64,000 bases of DNA from Chara braunii (GCA_003427395.1 BFEA01000240.1:196884-260883); one strand, 5' to 3'. Numbered from the stretch's first letter, positions 9,661 through 19,750 are shown. Notes: generated by a model from the sequence alone, not told the origin. A program made the numbers and translations.

Positions 9661-11784
9661 GTCGGTTGCTATGATTATGGTATAATTCCGCATGCCGGAG
9701 CTGAATAAGAGCAGCCTATGATGGCTCGGCTCATTGGTGGACTTATGTGTCTGTCGAGCCCAGATTGGCCCTAGTTTTGTATGATTGTGAGTTAAACTTT
9801 TAAAATTTCAGTTCATTGCATTGTATCTGGCTTGACATGTGTCAGTCCTGGGACATGCCTGGGGGATTGGGAGCCAGTTTATGGGATTTCAGTTCTTGCC
9901 TCTTATTGTATTTATTTAGTCTGAATGACATTTATGAAATGAATGCTTGTGGGATAAAGTAAAATCTGTTTTCTTCCTCTCATAAGTCAGCGCTCAGTTG
10001 ATGGGGCAACCTTAAGGAGGATTGTCTAGCATCATCTGGTACAAATTGATTAGCTATCTCTGAAGGAGGGTGACATTTAGCCTAGTGAAGTGTTCCCTTG
10101 GTGAGGGACTCAATATCGCCGAGATGGGGTTCCTTTCCAGACGGGCCTTCGCAGCTAAACGCTACCAAGCTCTAAAGGGATAGGTAATCAGTCATGTGTC
10201 ATAATCGATAGAGTGATCTGTCCGGTCATGTGATCGGGCGAAGATCACTTAGCATCGCAGCGGATTGAGGCTCGCTGCATTCTTCATGCTGGAAGGAGTG
10301 TTCCCACTGCAGTCGTCGGGCTCTCGCAACGGTTCCCCGACGAGAGTCTATCCACAGTGGCGTCCCCTGCGGTGTCAGCACTTACGTCCTTCATGAAGAG
10401 GCGAAGAGTTTTCGACTGCGCTTCTTGAGCAAGAGATGATTCCCTGAAGCAGGTTCTCACAAGGTCCAGAGGCTAGCTGGGTCAGCGGGGTGTCTGAGCC
10501 ATAGTGGCAAATAACTCCGGACCCTAGGGTGGCTAGCCGTTCCTCAAGTCATCGTATGGTGATCTGGTCCGCCTGCTAGAAAGGAAGGAGGCATCCTCAG
10601 CCTCTCCCAGTCTAAGTCTGACATTTGGCTGATCAAGGTGGTGGACTCCTACTATCACTCTGATCGGGGTGTCTCTCGGGAGCAGTGTCTCCAAGGGCAT
10701 TCCCTTGGCAACGGGCCAAGCCAGGTATCCACAGCCCAGCTGGCAACAGGGTCATTATGGCCTCCTAGCCCACTGTTGCAAAGCTTAATTGTGGACTCGC
10801 TCTAACTCACTAGCAGTGTCTGGTTGGGTGTTGGCTGACTCCCCGCACAGTAGCAAGAGCCGGGCGTTAGAAAAAAGTCGAGCGAGCAGACGGAGGTTCT
10901 GAAGTCGACTAAAGAGTTTCCGCGCCATGGACCTGCACTCATCGGAGTGAGGGCTTCATGAAGGGGTGTGCGGCTCCCCGTGAGCTGTTCTGAGCAAGGG
11001 CTCAGAGGGTGGTCGGACCGCCATGACTGGGAATCAGGACTGACTTTGCTCTGCTTGCCGGGTTGGGTCAGCGGAGGAGCTCACCAGGACGAGCGGGGGC
11101 ACTCTCGGAAGGCCGAAAGGTAAGACTCTGAGAGTGAGTGAGGAAGGGGTATCGGCAAGGGTCTTTAGGAGAGATCCTTTTTCTCGTCTTTTTTTTGAGG
11201 CATGACTTGACATCTGTTTTGCCGCTACCCTACATCCAGACGAAGACAACGAAGTTTGGTATGACCCGACAGTGAGCGGCACAGAGCCGACAGACAAAGA
11301 GAAAGGGATTTGGTATGTTCACCCCTTATGAGGCAGCTTTCGGTCTAGATGACCTGGATGATCCTGGATTCGATGATTGGTCCTATATCCGCCCGTGGTT
11401 GAGATATTGTGCTGTACTGATGGGCAGTATGGATGAGATGGACTGATTCAATGATGATGAGATGTGCAGGCCAGGGTTCTAGACCAGACCTAGCGATAGG
11501 GTCAGGTCTAAGATTGAGGATCGATCATGATGATGCATGAGGCCAAACCTAATGAAAGGTTTGACTTGAGATTGAGGCTGATCCAGTGATGCAAGGGAAC
11601 GGGATTGATAGTATGATTGGGCTGCATGAGCCGTCATGATACTTGCGTGCGGTGACTACACCACGCAAGTCTGATAAGGCTAATTCCCTCTTGATATGAT
11701 GGTGGCTTGGACCAGTGGTCCATGCCTTATTGAGTGAGCACTCAAGCCCTAGCGGGCGAGCACCCTGATGATTGGGGATATAGT
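9661..11784. other. Untranslated region between pol and the antisense ORF
   Basis: There is no supportable coding frame. The sequence is unique-looking and mixed in composition. A weak ~66 bp direct repeat (GATGATG...AGACCTGA-like) lies around 11450-11600. The only frame of note (11034-11297, minus) lacks any domain or composition bias and I do not count it. Confidence 0.5.
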
Positions 11785-12291
11785 TTATATAATACCCCTA
11801 TATATCAGATAGCATACAAGGCCGCTTAGCTCAAGTTGGCATATGAAGAATAACGCAAGTATGAGGCACAAGCGATAGTTGGGCGGCGCAGCCTGATGAG
11901 CGACGGGCGGATCTGGTGCGCGTGGCAACGGCGGTGGCGCAGGGCGAGGCGGCTGTGGCAGGACGGTGAGCTCGCGAGGATGTGGATGAGAAGAGGAAGA
12001 AGGACGATATGGAGCAGGGTATGATCGAGACGGCGGATCAAAGCGTGGAGGTGAAGCGCCGTAGCGCTGCTTGTATTTATACGCATAGTACATCATAGAT
12101 CTAGGCGACGGCGTGCGCTCGCGCCGGTCCTCTGAGCGATGGCGCAAGCGCGTTCCTCCCCATCTCACCTCCTCCTCCTCCTCTTCGGATCTCTCCCCTT
12201 CGTACGTCAGATCGATCAGTCGATCTGGCGCCTTCTCCCGTCGACCTCCCCTCCCACGTCCAGCGCCCGAGCCTCCCGTCTTTGGCGTCAT
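11785..12291 (-). CDS. Antisense ORF with C-terminal membrane segment (168 aa)
   Basis: This 168-residue frame lies opposite to gag-pol, between pol and the 3' LTR. The N-terminal half is charged and low-complexity (RGRGGRREK, an acidic EEEEEE run, then RHRSEDRRERTPSPRS). The middle is Pro/Ser/His-rich (PPRFDPPSRSYPAPYRP). The C-terminus has one hydrophobic helix, LCLILALFFICQLELSGLVC, and ends YLIYRGII. That architecture suggests a tail-anchored membrane protein. Antisense extra ORFs in this position are known in plant Tat-lineage elements. On its strand a TATA motif lies about 180 bases upstream (12470-12477). Part of the composition may be GC-bias artefact; function is unknown. Confidence 0.55.
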   Translation of the reverse strand: MTPKTGGSGAGRGRGGRREKAPDRLIDLTYEGERSEEEEEEVRWGGTRLRHRSEDRRERTPSPRSMMYYAYKYKQRYGASPPRFDPPSRSYPAPYRPSSSSHPHPRELTVLPQPPRPAPPPLPRAPDPPVAHQAAPPNYRLCLILALFFICQLELSGLVCYLIYRGII

Positions 12292-12469
12292 GGCAAAAAC
12301 TGATTAGCTGCACGACCATAAGCGCTGCGCGACGGTAAGCACTAGTGCGATAAGAACGCAAGCAAGTCGAGAACGATGAAGGCAGCGGTAATAGCAAGAT
12401 CGTAATAGCGCCGCACACTCGACGATATGAGTTCGAGTGAGAATGGCAAGAATGAGTAAGCTATTAGGT

Positions 12470-12477
12470 CTTTATAG
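12470..12477 (-). promoter_or_regulatory. TATA box candidate for the antisense ORF
   Basis: On the minus strand the sequence reads GGCCACTATAAAGACC, a good plant TATA context. It lies about 180 bases before the ATG at 12291, leaving a 5' leader near 150 bases if transcription starts about 30 bases downstream. The leader contains no earlier in-frame ATG that I could see. Confidence 0.45.
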
Positions 12478-12904
12478 TGGCCTGAACCTGGCGAGGACGC
12501 CAGGAATGGGGTTTGGTATGGTTGTCGGAAGATGATGCGGCGCAGCAGCAGAAATTGACTCGCTGCGGTCAACTCCCACGCTGCGTCAAAATTGCGTCCG
12601 CAGTCATGGTCAAACTGGACCCTAGCGCTTCGTTTAGACTGCCCCTGGGCCGAAACTGAGGGAAAGACGGCGCGTCAGTACGGTCCCCTGGAGACCTGTC
12701 TTCCTCGTTGGGCTGGACCGACACGACCACAATGGGCCAATTAGTGGGGTTCGGTCCAAACGACACTTGAAACGGACCAATGGTTAGCGAGATATTCAAG
12801 TTTGACCGGTTGGGACCGGACCGACACGACAGCGTAACCCGGCCAGGAAAGGAACAACCCTAAGTAGCCATACAGATGAACAGCCAGGCCCGAATAATCA
12901 AAAT

Positions 12905-13200
12905 AGGGTCATGTGCTATTTTTAGCACGAGACTGACTGTTCGTTTCCCAAAGTTGGGCCTGCGCCAGTCCCGTTCTAAAAATAACACAGCCCCACGCTA
13001 TTTTTAGCGTGGGACTGACTGTTCATCTACCGAGAACTGGGCCTGCGCCAGTCCCGTTCTAAAAATAACACAGCCCCATGCTATTTTTAGCGTGGGACTG
13101 ACTGTTCATCTACCAGGGACTGGGCCTGCGCCAGTTCCGTTCTAAAAATAGGACTGACTGTTCATATCCCGAGGTCGGGACTGCTGCTATTTTTAGCACA
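12905..13200 (+). repeat. 83-bp tandem array with hairpins (promoter-like)
   Basis: Three full copies and one partial copy of an 82-83 bp unit begin with GACTGACTGTTC at 12931, 13013, 13096 and 13152. Between them lies a dyad, CCCACGCTA-TTTT-TAGCGTGGG (12992-13013, nine perfect pairs), with a near-copy at 13075. Each unit also carries GGGCCTGCGCCAGTCCCG. The array sits between the minus-strand TATA (12470) and the plus-strand TATA (13276), which resembles a shared upstream element. Confidence 0.7.
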
Positions 13201-13275
13201 GGCCCGGTCTAGAGTTTGACCACAGCCNCGACCTTGGGACTNCAGCACTCAGCCCCGATCACTTGGCCTCTCCAT

Positions 13276-13283
13276 TATAAAAG
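13276..13283 (+). promoter_or_regulatory. Plus-strand TATA box candidate inside the element
   Basis: TATAAAAG occurs in the context CCATTATAAAAGAGAGGCC, followed about 30 bases later by a plausible start region (AGAAGACATAGATCAG). It lies directly downstream of the 83-bp array. A transcript from here would run through the satellite arrays toward the ORF at 17304 and the 3' LTR. It could instead mark a nested, otherwise unrecognised LTR. Confidence 0.45.
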
Positions 13284-13689
13284 AGAGGCCACGTCACCCA
13301 AGAAGACATAGATCAGACAGATCGAGAGCACGCTCACTTGTGGAATGCAGCAATGCTGGCAGAACAGCAAGTAAGAATCTCTCACACGCGGGGATGCGGA
13401 ACGACTGGCGGGACAGCGAGGAAGGAGAAGGACTGAAGCTACTGCGTTAGAGCAAGTGGCAAGAGGGACGACCAAGACATGCAAGAAGGAGGTAAAGGGA
13501 AGGGGGTTGCTCNGGGAAGTACGACGGTCTCNGTCCTCACAAGGGCCACCTTGCTTTCTCCCTCACCTCCTCTCCTGTCATCTTCTTTCTGCTTCCCTAC
13601 TCGCTCTCCCCCCTTTCCTTCTTCTCGCTCGGATGTGTGAGGTCTGTCTAATCCCCCGCGAGCCCATTGGTTCATGGTACGGTTCTTAT

Positions 13690-14140
13690 CTACCGTTGAC
13701 CGCCCGCACGNACTGTGCCCGAGGGCCGCCGNTGCTGAGCACCCGAGCTCGCCGTGCTCAAGGGCTGAGGATACCGTGTGCTCCCGAGCACCGTGCCTGA
13801 GAGCTGTTGAGATTGGGTACTCACGTGCACTGTGCTTGAGGGCAGTTGATACTGTGCACCGTACTTAAGGGCTGATACTGTGTACGAAGACTGTTGATGC
13901 CGAGTCATGCGGTGAACCCTGTCATAATTCGTTGTGTCTGAGTCGAATCTGCCAAGGGTTACATGATCTGTGTATCACTTCATATTTTGGGACTTTGTAT
14001 GAGCAAGCATTTGGCATAGTATTTGGNTGTGTCAATAGGCACTCAAATAGGGCTTGATGATTGGCTGTGCCAATGGGCACTTAAACTGAATGATTAGCTG
14101 TGCCAATAGGCACTTGAACAGAGTATGATGGTTGGCTATT
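13690..14140 (+). repeat. Short tandem repeats, GAGCACCGTG and GGCACTT types
   Basis: Two weak arrays are present. At about 13735-13890 a ~42 bp unit with CCGTGTGCTCCCGAGCACCGTG-like sequence degenerates rightward. At about 14030-14130 a ~40 bp unit with GGCTGTGCCAATAGGCACTT occurs three times. Single N bases are scattered here. The first array blends into the 60-bp satellite further right. Confidence 0.5.
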
Positions 14141-14259
14141 CGAGTCCCTTGATTCGCTGTACCAAAAGATGATTCNCTGCATAATGGTCCAACTGCGACT
14201 GTGCACACTCAAATTTAAGTGTGACATTGCGCTTTGAGCTTGGGTGCCGTGTGCGCACC

Positions 14260-15910
14260 ATGTGTAAGTACAAAGTCTGCGACAGTACCATATCTGAGCA
14301 NTCCTCAACAGAGCGCAGAGAAAGCACCATACTTGAGTATCATATNAGAGCATTCCTCAACAGTGCGCAGAGAACGTACCGTACTTGAGTATCATATCAG
14401 AGCATTCCTCAACAGTGCGNAGAGAACGCACCGTACTTGAGCATTCCTCAACAGTGCGCAGAGAGCGCACCATACTGAGCATTCCCCAACAGTGCGCAGA
14501 GAGCGCACCATACTTGCGCACCGTGTTTAAGGACCATTTATGCTATTCGCCACTGTGCGGAGTTGTGCACCGTATCTGAGGACCATTTGTGCTATTCACC
14601 ACTGTGCGCAGTTGCATGCCGTAACTGAGGACAATTTGTGCTATTCGCCCCTGTGCGCTGTTGTGGGCCGCACTTGAGGGCCATATCTGAGTTTGTCACT
14701 GTGCGCAGTACGCGCACCGCACTTGAGGAACAACATCTGAGTATTTCACAGTTTGCCACTGTGCGCAGTGTGTGCACCGCACTTAAGGGCTACATCTGAG
14801 TATTTCGCAGTTTGTTATTGTGCGCAGTGTGCGCACCACACTTGAGGAACAAGATCTGAGTATTTCGCAGTTTGCCACTGTGCGCAGTGTGCGCACCGCA
14901 CTTGAGGAACAACATCTTAGTATTTCGCAGTTTGCCACTGTGCGCAGTGTGCGCACCACACTNNNNNNNNNNNNNNNNNNNNNNNNNNNNNNNNNNNNNN
15001 NNNNNNNNNNNNNNNNNNNNNNNNNNNNNNNNNNNNNNNNNNNNNNNNNNNNNNNNNNNNNNNNNNNNNNNNNNNNNNNNNNNNNNNNNNNNNNNNNNNN
15101 NNNNNNNNNNNNNNNNNNNNNNCAGTTTGCCACTGTGCGCAGTGTGCGCACCACACTTGAGGACAACATCTGAGTATTTCACAGTTTGCCACTGTGCGCA
15201 GTGTGCGCACCGCACTTAAGGGCTACATCTGAGTATTTCGCAGTTTGCCATTGTGCGCAGTGTGCGCACCGCACTTGAGGGTACATCTGAGTATTTCGAA
15301 GTTTGCCACTGTGCGCAGTGTGCGCACTGCACTTGAGGGCTACATCTGAGTATTCCACAGTTTGTCGTTGTGCGCGGTGTGCGCACTATACTCGAGTTTG
15401 CAACTGTGCGCAGAGTGCGCACCATACTTCAGGGCCATGCCATGCCACTTCGCAATTTCTAACTGTGCGCAGCATGCGCACTATATACGAGAAGCATATC
15501 TGAGTTTGCAATTGTGCGTCAGCGCACACCACATTAAAAGGTCATTTCGTTGTTTGCGATAGCATCGTACTTGAGGACCATTACGCGATTGTGCGTGGAG
15601 AGCGCACCGTACCTGAGAACCATAGTTGGACATTCTGCAACTGCGCAGAGTGCGCACCGAACTTGAACATTCCGCAACAGTGCGCAGAGTGCGCACCGTA
15701 TTTAAGGGTCATTTCTGAGCATTGTGCTATTTGCAAGGGCCAGGGTCATTTTAGAGCGTTGTGCTATTCGCAAGGGCCAGGGCCATTTTAGAGCGTTGTG
15801 CTATTCGCAAGGGCCAGAACATTTCTGTTGTGCGCTGTTGCGCATCGTGACTGAGAACCATCTTCGCAACTGTGCGCTGTTGCGCACCGTGACTGAGGAT
15901 CATGCATAGC
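14260..15910 (+). repeat. ~60-bp satellite array with internal dyad
   Basis: Roughly 25 copies are present, shorter and diverged at both ends and near-identical in the centre (14700-15420). The central unit is 60 bases and contains ATCTGAGTATTTCGCAGTTT, then GCCACTGTGCGCAGTGTGCG and CACCGCACTTGAGG. Each unit holds the dyad GTGCGCA-GTG-TGCGCAC. The array is broken by an assembly gap, so true copy number is unknown. Long frames reported across it are repeat artefacts. Confidence 0.85.
14963..15122. other. Assembly gap (160 N)
   Basis: A run of N lies inside the most homogeneous part of the 60-bp satellite, as expected where an assembler cannot resolve identical units. Confidence 0.98.
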
Positions 15911-16089
15911 CGATTCGAACCACAAGCGTCGGTGTCCGTATCAACTGAGTTTGAGTCTGCGCACGCTCTGTTGACCAGCTCTCATTTAATGACAATAGCG
16001 GTCTGGCCCTAAGAGAAGGTCAAGTTTTGCGCGCAGCAAGCAGTAGTATATTGGTCTCAAGCAAAGATTGATTTTGACCATCAAATCGT

Positions 16090-16850
16090 GATATTATTTT
16101 TTTAAGTACGCGCCCGCGCGCGCCCAGATCAGATTTATTATTTTAAGTACACGCCCGCACGCGCCCAGACCAGATTTATTATTTTAAGTACGCGCCTGCG
16201 CGCGCCCAAACCAGATATTAATTTTAAGTACGCGCCCGCGTGCGCCCCAGCTTGGCATTTGCAGCTAGAGTGCGCGCCCATGCGCGCCCAAGCTTGGCAT
16301 TGCAGTTAGAGTGCGCGCCCGTGCGCGCCCAAGCTTGGTATTGCAGTTAGAGTGCGCGCCCGTGCGCGCCCAAGCTTGGAATAGCAGTTAGAGTGCGTGC
16401 CTATGCGCGCCCAAGCTTGGCATTGCAGTTAGAGTGCGCGCTCATGCACGTCCAAGCTAGGCATTGCAGTTAGAGTGGGTGCCCATGCTCGCCCAAGCTT
16501 GGCATTGCAGTTAGAGTGCGCGCCCATGCGCGCCCAAGCTTGGAATTAGAGTGTGCACCCATCCACGCCCAAGCTTGACATTGCAGTTAGAGTACGCGCC
16601 CATGCGCGCCCTAGCTCGGCATAGTAGTTAGAGTGAGCGCCAATGCGCTCCCAAGCTCGACATTGCTGTTAGAGCGTGCGCCAGTGTGCGACCAGGCTGG
16701 ATATTGCTAGTTGAGTTCGCGCCCGTGTGCACCTAGGCTGGATATAGTTATTTGAGTGCGCGCCCATGTGCACTTGCGCTGGATGTGTGCGCCCAGGCTG
16801 GTTATCGTCGTTTGAGTGCGAGCCCATGTGCGCCTGAGCATAGGGTTGCT
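16090..16850 (+). repeat. 41-bp GC-rich satellite array
   Basis: About 18 copies of a 41-bp unit are present in two blocks. The left block (four copies) has ATTATTTTAAGTACGCGCCC and GCGCGCGCCCAGA. The right block has GCAGTTAGAGTGCGCGCCCA and TGCGCGCCCAAGCTTGG, with a HindIII site in most units. The two blocks share the period and the GCGCGCCC core, so they are variants of one repeat. The right end degenerates after 16680. Confidence 0.85.
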
Positions 16851-17029
16851 AGATGGGATGATTTGCCTTCACGTACCCGTTGATTTATACCCCTGCTGAT
16901 CAGCACTGCCCCATGCGCATGATATATGAGGAGCGTTCAGTCCCTGCACATACGATTTGGAACAGCCTGGCCCCAGTATATTCAGCATTTATGACTGGTC
17001 CCTTTGCATGAGATCTTTTGCTGATCGGT

Positions 17030-17290
17030 TGCTGCTCAGCCAGGCCCCTTCAGGCGGGCCCATCTATCGAGATAGTTGCAGTTCAGCCCGACCCTTCAGG
17101 CGGGCCCATCTACCGAGATTGCTGCAGTTCAGCCGGGCCTCTTCAGGCGGGCCCCTTTCTTTTGAGATTGCTGCTGTTCAGCGGGGCCCATTGAGGCGGG
17201 TTTTATATTGAGTTGCTGTTCAGCAAGGCCCATTCAGACGGGCCCTATATCGAGTTGCAGTTCAGTCAGGCTAGTCAGACAGGCCTCCAC
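17030..17290 (+). repeat. ~46-bp tandem array (TTCAGGCGGGCCC type)
   Basis: About six copies of a 40-48 bp unit carry TTCAGGCGGGCCCATCTA, then CGAGATTGCTGCAGTTCAG. This is the last of the arrays before the 3' ORFs. It is open in one frame (16957-17211), but I do not regard that as coding. Confidence 0.75.
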
Positions 17291-17303
17291 ATTGAGTTGT
17301 TGA

Positions 17304-17864
17304 TTGCTATCTGGCCAGGTCTTGGAGGGATTTGCATTAGTGAGAGTGCACCTTCTATCCAAGTTGGCCCGTCGTCGTGAGACTACCCCTACGTGGGGTA
17401 GATTGATTGAGAGGTTCTGCTACAGGCATGTGGGACATCAGAGTTCCACTATCAGGGCTAATGAGTCCTCGACCTCGCGACACACGCTCGTCATCACCTA
17501 CTCGGTGAAGGGGGTAGAGACGGGAGTGAAGGGCACCACATACGATAGGATTGCGGATTACATATTTCGCAGGGAGAGCCATTGGAGTGACAACTGGCCA
17601 TATGTGGTGTTCTCTCGCATACCTTCAGCACCTGGGGGTGTGCTTTTCGATTTTGACGGATGCAATCCCAAGCCCCTTAGTGAGTCCCGCTGCAAGGAGA
17701 AGAGGCGGAAGGACGACCGGATCAGGAGAGAGATAGCCAGATCCAGGGTCCCAATCACCACATGCGTACAGAGGTCAGAGACAGATGAGTCGGACTTGGA
17801 ACCCTGCTCTGTGAGTGACGTTGATCTTAACGATTACTTCGGCTGGGACACTTACAGGGAATGA
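17304..17864 (+). CDS. 3' ORF upstream of the LTR, unknown function (186 aa)
   Basis: This ORF follows the last satellite array. Its composition is protein-like: HTLVITYSVKGVETGVKGTT, YIFRRESHWSDNWPYVVFSR, a basic stretch CKEKRRKDDRIRREIARSR and an acidic tail SDVDLNDYFGWD. The first ~25 residues may not belong; the start is uncertain. It ends about 80 bases before the LTR-borne ORF and 134 bases before the last position known to be in the LTR. No domain is recognised. It could be an env-position accessory gene, but I see no signal peptide or membrane helix. Confidence 0.5.
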   Translation: MLSGQVLEGFALVRVHLLSKLARRRETTPTWGRLIERFCYRHVGHQSSTIRANESSTSRHTLVITYSVKGVETGVKGTTYDRIADYIFRRESHWSDNWPYVVFSRIPSAPGGVLFDFDGCNPKPLSESRCKEKRRKDDRIRREIARSRVPITTCVQRSETDESDLEPCSVSDVDLNDYFGWDTYRE

Positions 17865-17945
17865 TTCTTTGGACAGTAGCAGGAGCGCTGGAGACCGGTG
17901 AGCGGAGACGATAGAGAGCGACATTGAGGAGGATCACACATCTTC

Positions 17946-18419
17946 TTGCACGGTATCTACTTGAGGGTGATTGACTCCTACATGTCAGACGACCCTAGGT
18001 CCGAGACAGTTATTGGTCCCCCGAGAGGGCAGGGTCCGGTCCCATATCTCGGAGATGGCTACAGTTATTTGGTTGGGACGGACTTTGCTATGCAGGCTTT
18101 TCGGAAGCCTCTTTACGGAGATCGTTTCCTCGAGGTATCCGACATCTCTTCTGGTGGGAGAGGGCGGATTGAGATATTGATTGGAGCTACAGGCGATATC
18201 ATTCTTGCGAAGGACCTTTATCTTAGGAGCGTCGCAGACGAGGAGATGGCTAGATGCATGGCCTATATCTGCAAGATTGATCCATCCGCGCCTCTCGATA
18301 TCAGTTATGTGGTTCCAGAGTCTATAACCACGCGGGTTCTCAATGACGAGGCGCCAGATATGGAGTCACAGACGACAACACTTACTCACGAGGGGGTACC
18401 GCTTATTATCATTGATTGA
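17946..18419 (+). CDS. LTR-borne ORF, 3' LTR copy (157 aa)
   Basis: This is an intact 157-residue frame, nearly all inside the 3' LTR (from at least 17998). Segments include GPPRGQGPVPYLGDGYSYL, RIEILIGATGDIILAKDLYL and RSVADEEMARCMAYICKIDP. The 5' LTR copy has the same frame with one nonsense change. Upstream is an unrelated 186-residue ORF with no overlap. Because an LTR is duplicated each cycle, such a gene would exist twice per element. No family is recognised; the start codon is not certain. Confidence 0.5.
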   Translation: MHGIYLRVIDSYMSDDPRSETVIGPPRGQGPVPYLGDGYSYLVGTDFAMQAFRKPLYGDRFLEVSDISSGGRGRIEILIGATGDIILAKDLYLRSVADEEMARCMAYICKIDPSAPLDISYVVPESITTRVLNDEAPDMESQTTTLTHEGVPLIIID

Positions 18420-18935
18420 GGTTCTCTCTTTTTAGTCACTATGATGTATTACGACATTATTATTTATTAGTGACTGCAGCTCTCCGATGGCTGCCCCCTT
18501 CATACCCTGTGTACTACTCTGCAGTCTTGTATCTCTGGTCATGCTCTTGCAGAGTCTGGTTTCTGGTCTTCTCATTCAGTCAATTCCTCTATGATGCATA
18601 TTTGTTATTTTCCTCCTTATTTTATACAGGTTACACTCAAGGCAGTTTGAATGACTCCTGGATGATAGGGACTCCGGTGACCTTGGGTCTAACCTTTATA
18701 CGGGGTCAGGTGCAGGGGATAAACCCGAACGCCTCACTCTAAGCCGTGTCGCCACTAGCAGAAGGGATAACCCTGACTACTCGGCTGTATGACAAAGTGT
18801 GACTGCCTCTGAATAAACTTCTATTTTTTTATACCTATCAAAATCCTGCGTGACAGCCTGCCAGTCCTCCAACCCACTGAGCTCGGTCCGGGGAAGGATA
18901 TCTAACCAGGCCCTTGAAGCAGTGGGGGCGCGACA
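17998..18935 (+). repeat. 3' LTR (minimum extent)
   Basis: This matches 1-938 base for base with an offset of 17997 and about 5% divergence. It ends GCGCGACA at 18935; the flanking sequence ACGTC (18936-18940) would be one copy of the target duplication, but its partner is off-window. The start cannot be set because the 5' LTR is truncated at the window edge, and I found no convincing polypurine tract upstream. AATAAA is at 18812-18817. Confidence 0.88.
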
Positions 18936-19195
18936 ACGTCACCCAATGATTTGATCATCCGTCGTCATAGGGAAGAAAGAAAAAAACTAAAAAATGTAGT
19001 TTTTTGTACGCTCAATTTCATGAATTTAGAAAACAATGTCAGTTTTAACGAAATGTCAATTATAAGTAAGAGAGAGCGGCAGATGTTCAGATTCAGTCTG
19101 AGCGGCAAAGGAGTAGAACGACTGTGTGGCGTATGTATGCCACCTTAACGATGTATTTTTTTTTCACGATATTAAAGTTTCTGAATGCATTGTTG
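18936..19195. other. Flank between LTR element and LINE1 fragment
   Basis: This is AT-rich sequence with no ORF or repeat that I can recognise. It is the insertion-site flank of the LTR retrotransposon. Confidence 0.5.
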
Positions 19196-19740
19196 TTATG
19201 AGTATATTCTATGTGGATCCCGTTTCAAAATCTGCTCCTGAGGGATAGCATGTTGTGAATGTTGCGACCTTATGAACTCCATGTTGAGATGACCGTATGC
19301 TCGACATTTAAAACACCATGGTCGAAACTTATGGTCTGTGTGTACGTAGTAAATCCTTCCCCTCATCTTAAAGGTAATTATGTCATCCATTGTGAACACC
19401 TGATCATTTGGTAGATCCAACACTATTATGAGGTTATCGTCTCTCTTAGCCCAACATTCATGGGCAAGGGGTCAATGATATCTATGATTTTGAACTGTTG
19501 TCCAAAATAGTGGATAAATGTAGTTTGTACCTCTACTGGGATATAATGTAGCTCTACCCAGTAGAAGTCCCTCATCAGTTGCTCTCTTCTTTCCTCCGGC
19601 CCTACCCTTTTAGGTAACCAGGGGTAGATTCTAACCTCAGACCTATCCCACCACAACTTTTTCCATCCATCCATCTGTCGTTTATCCTTATCAAACATGC
19701 AAAGAATGGTGAAAACAGTCGGCGAGACCGGTTGAATGTA
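19196..19740 (-). pseudogene. LINE1: family A ORF1 fragment
   Basis: Minus-strand translation gives IQPVSPTVFTILCMFDKDK, WWDRSEVRIYPWLPKRVGPEERREQLMRDFYWVELHYIPVE and, after a frameshift near 19424, DDIITFKMRGRIYYVHTDHKFRPWCFKCRAYGHLNMEF. The same blocks are found in LINE2 and LINE3 ORF1. The CCHC knuckle reads CFKCRAYGH but the last Cys is Phe. The fragment is truncated upstream, where it abuts a tRNA-like sequence, and downstream at about 19196. Confidence 0.75.
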
Positions 19741-19750
19741 TGCGCAAGGC

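Noticed and set aside
13456-13800. 114-codon open frame with N bases
   Set aside because: Low-complexity CT-rich sequence with ambiguous bases; no conserved features.
14783-15219. Long open frames across the 60-bp satellite
   Set aside because: They run through 160 N bases and repeat the same phrase; no coding signal.
14260-15910. Regular repeats reminiscent of a CRISPR array
   Set aside because: Units are contiguous with no unique spacers, the context is a eukaryotic LTR element, and no cas genes are present.
17030-17860. Search for a polypurine tract to fix the 3' LTR start
   Set aside because: Candidate purine runs (for example GAAGGGGGTAGAGACGGGAG near 17509) lie inside the 186-residue ORF and are not followed by a TG that can be confirmed, because the 5' LTR start is off-window.
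18416-18742. 108-codon open frame in the 3' LTR
   Set aside because: Hydrophobic, cysteine/serine-rich translation of LTR sequence; the 5' LTR copy does not keep the same start or length, and no coding evidence was found.
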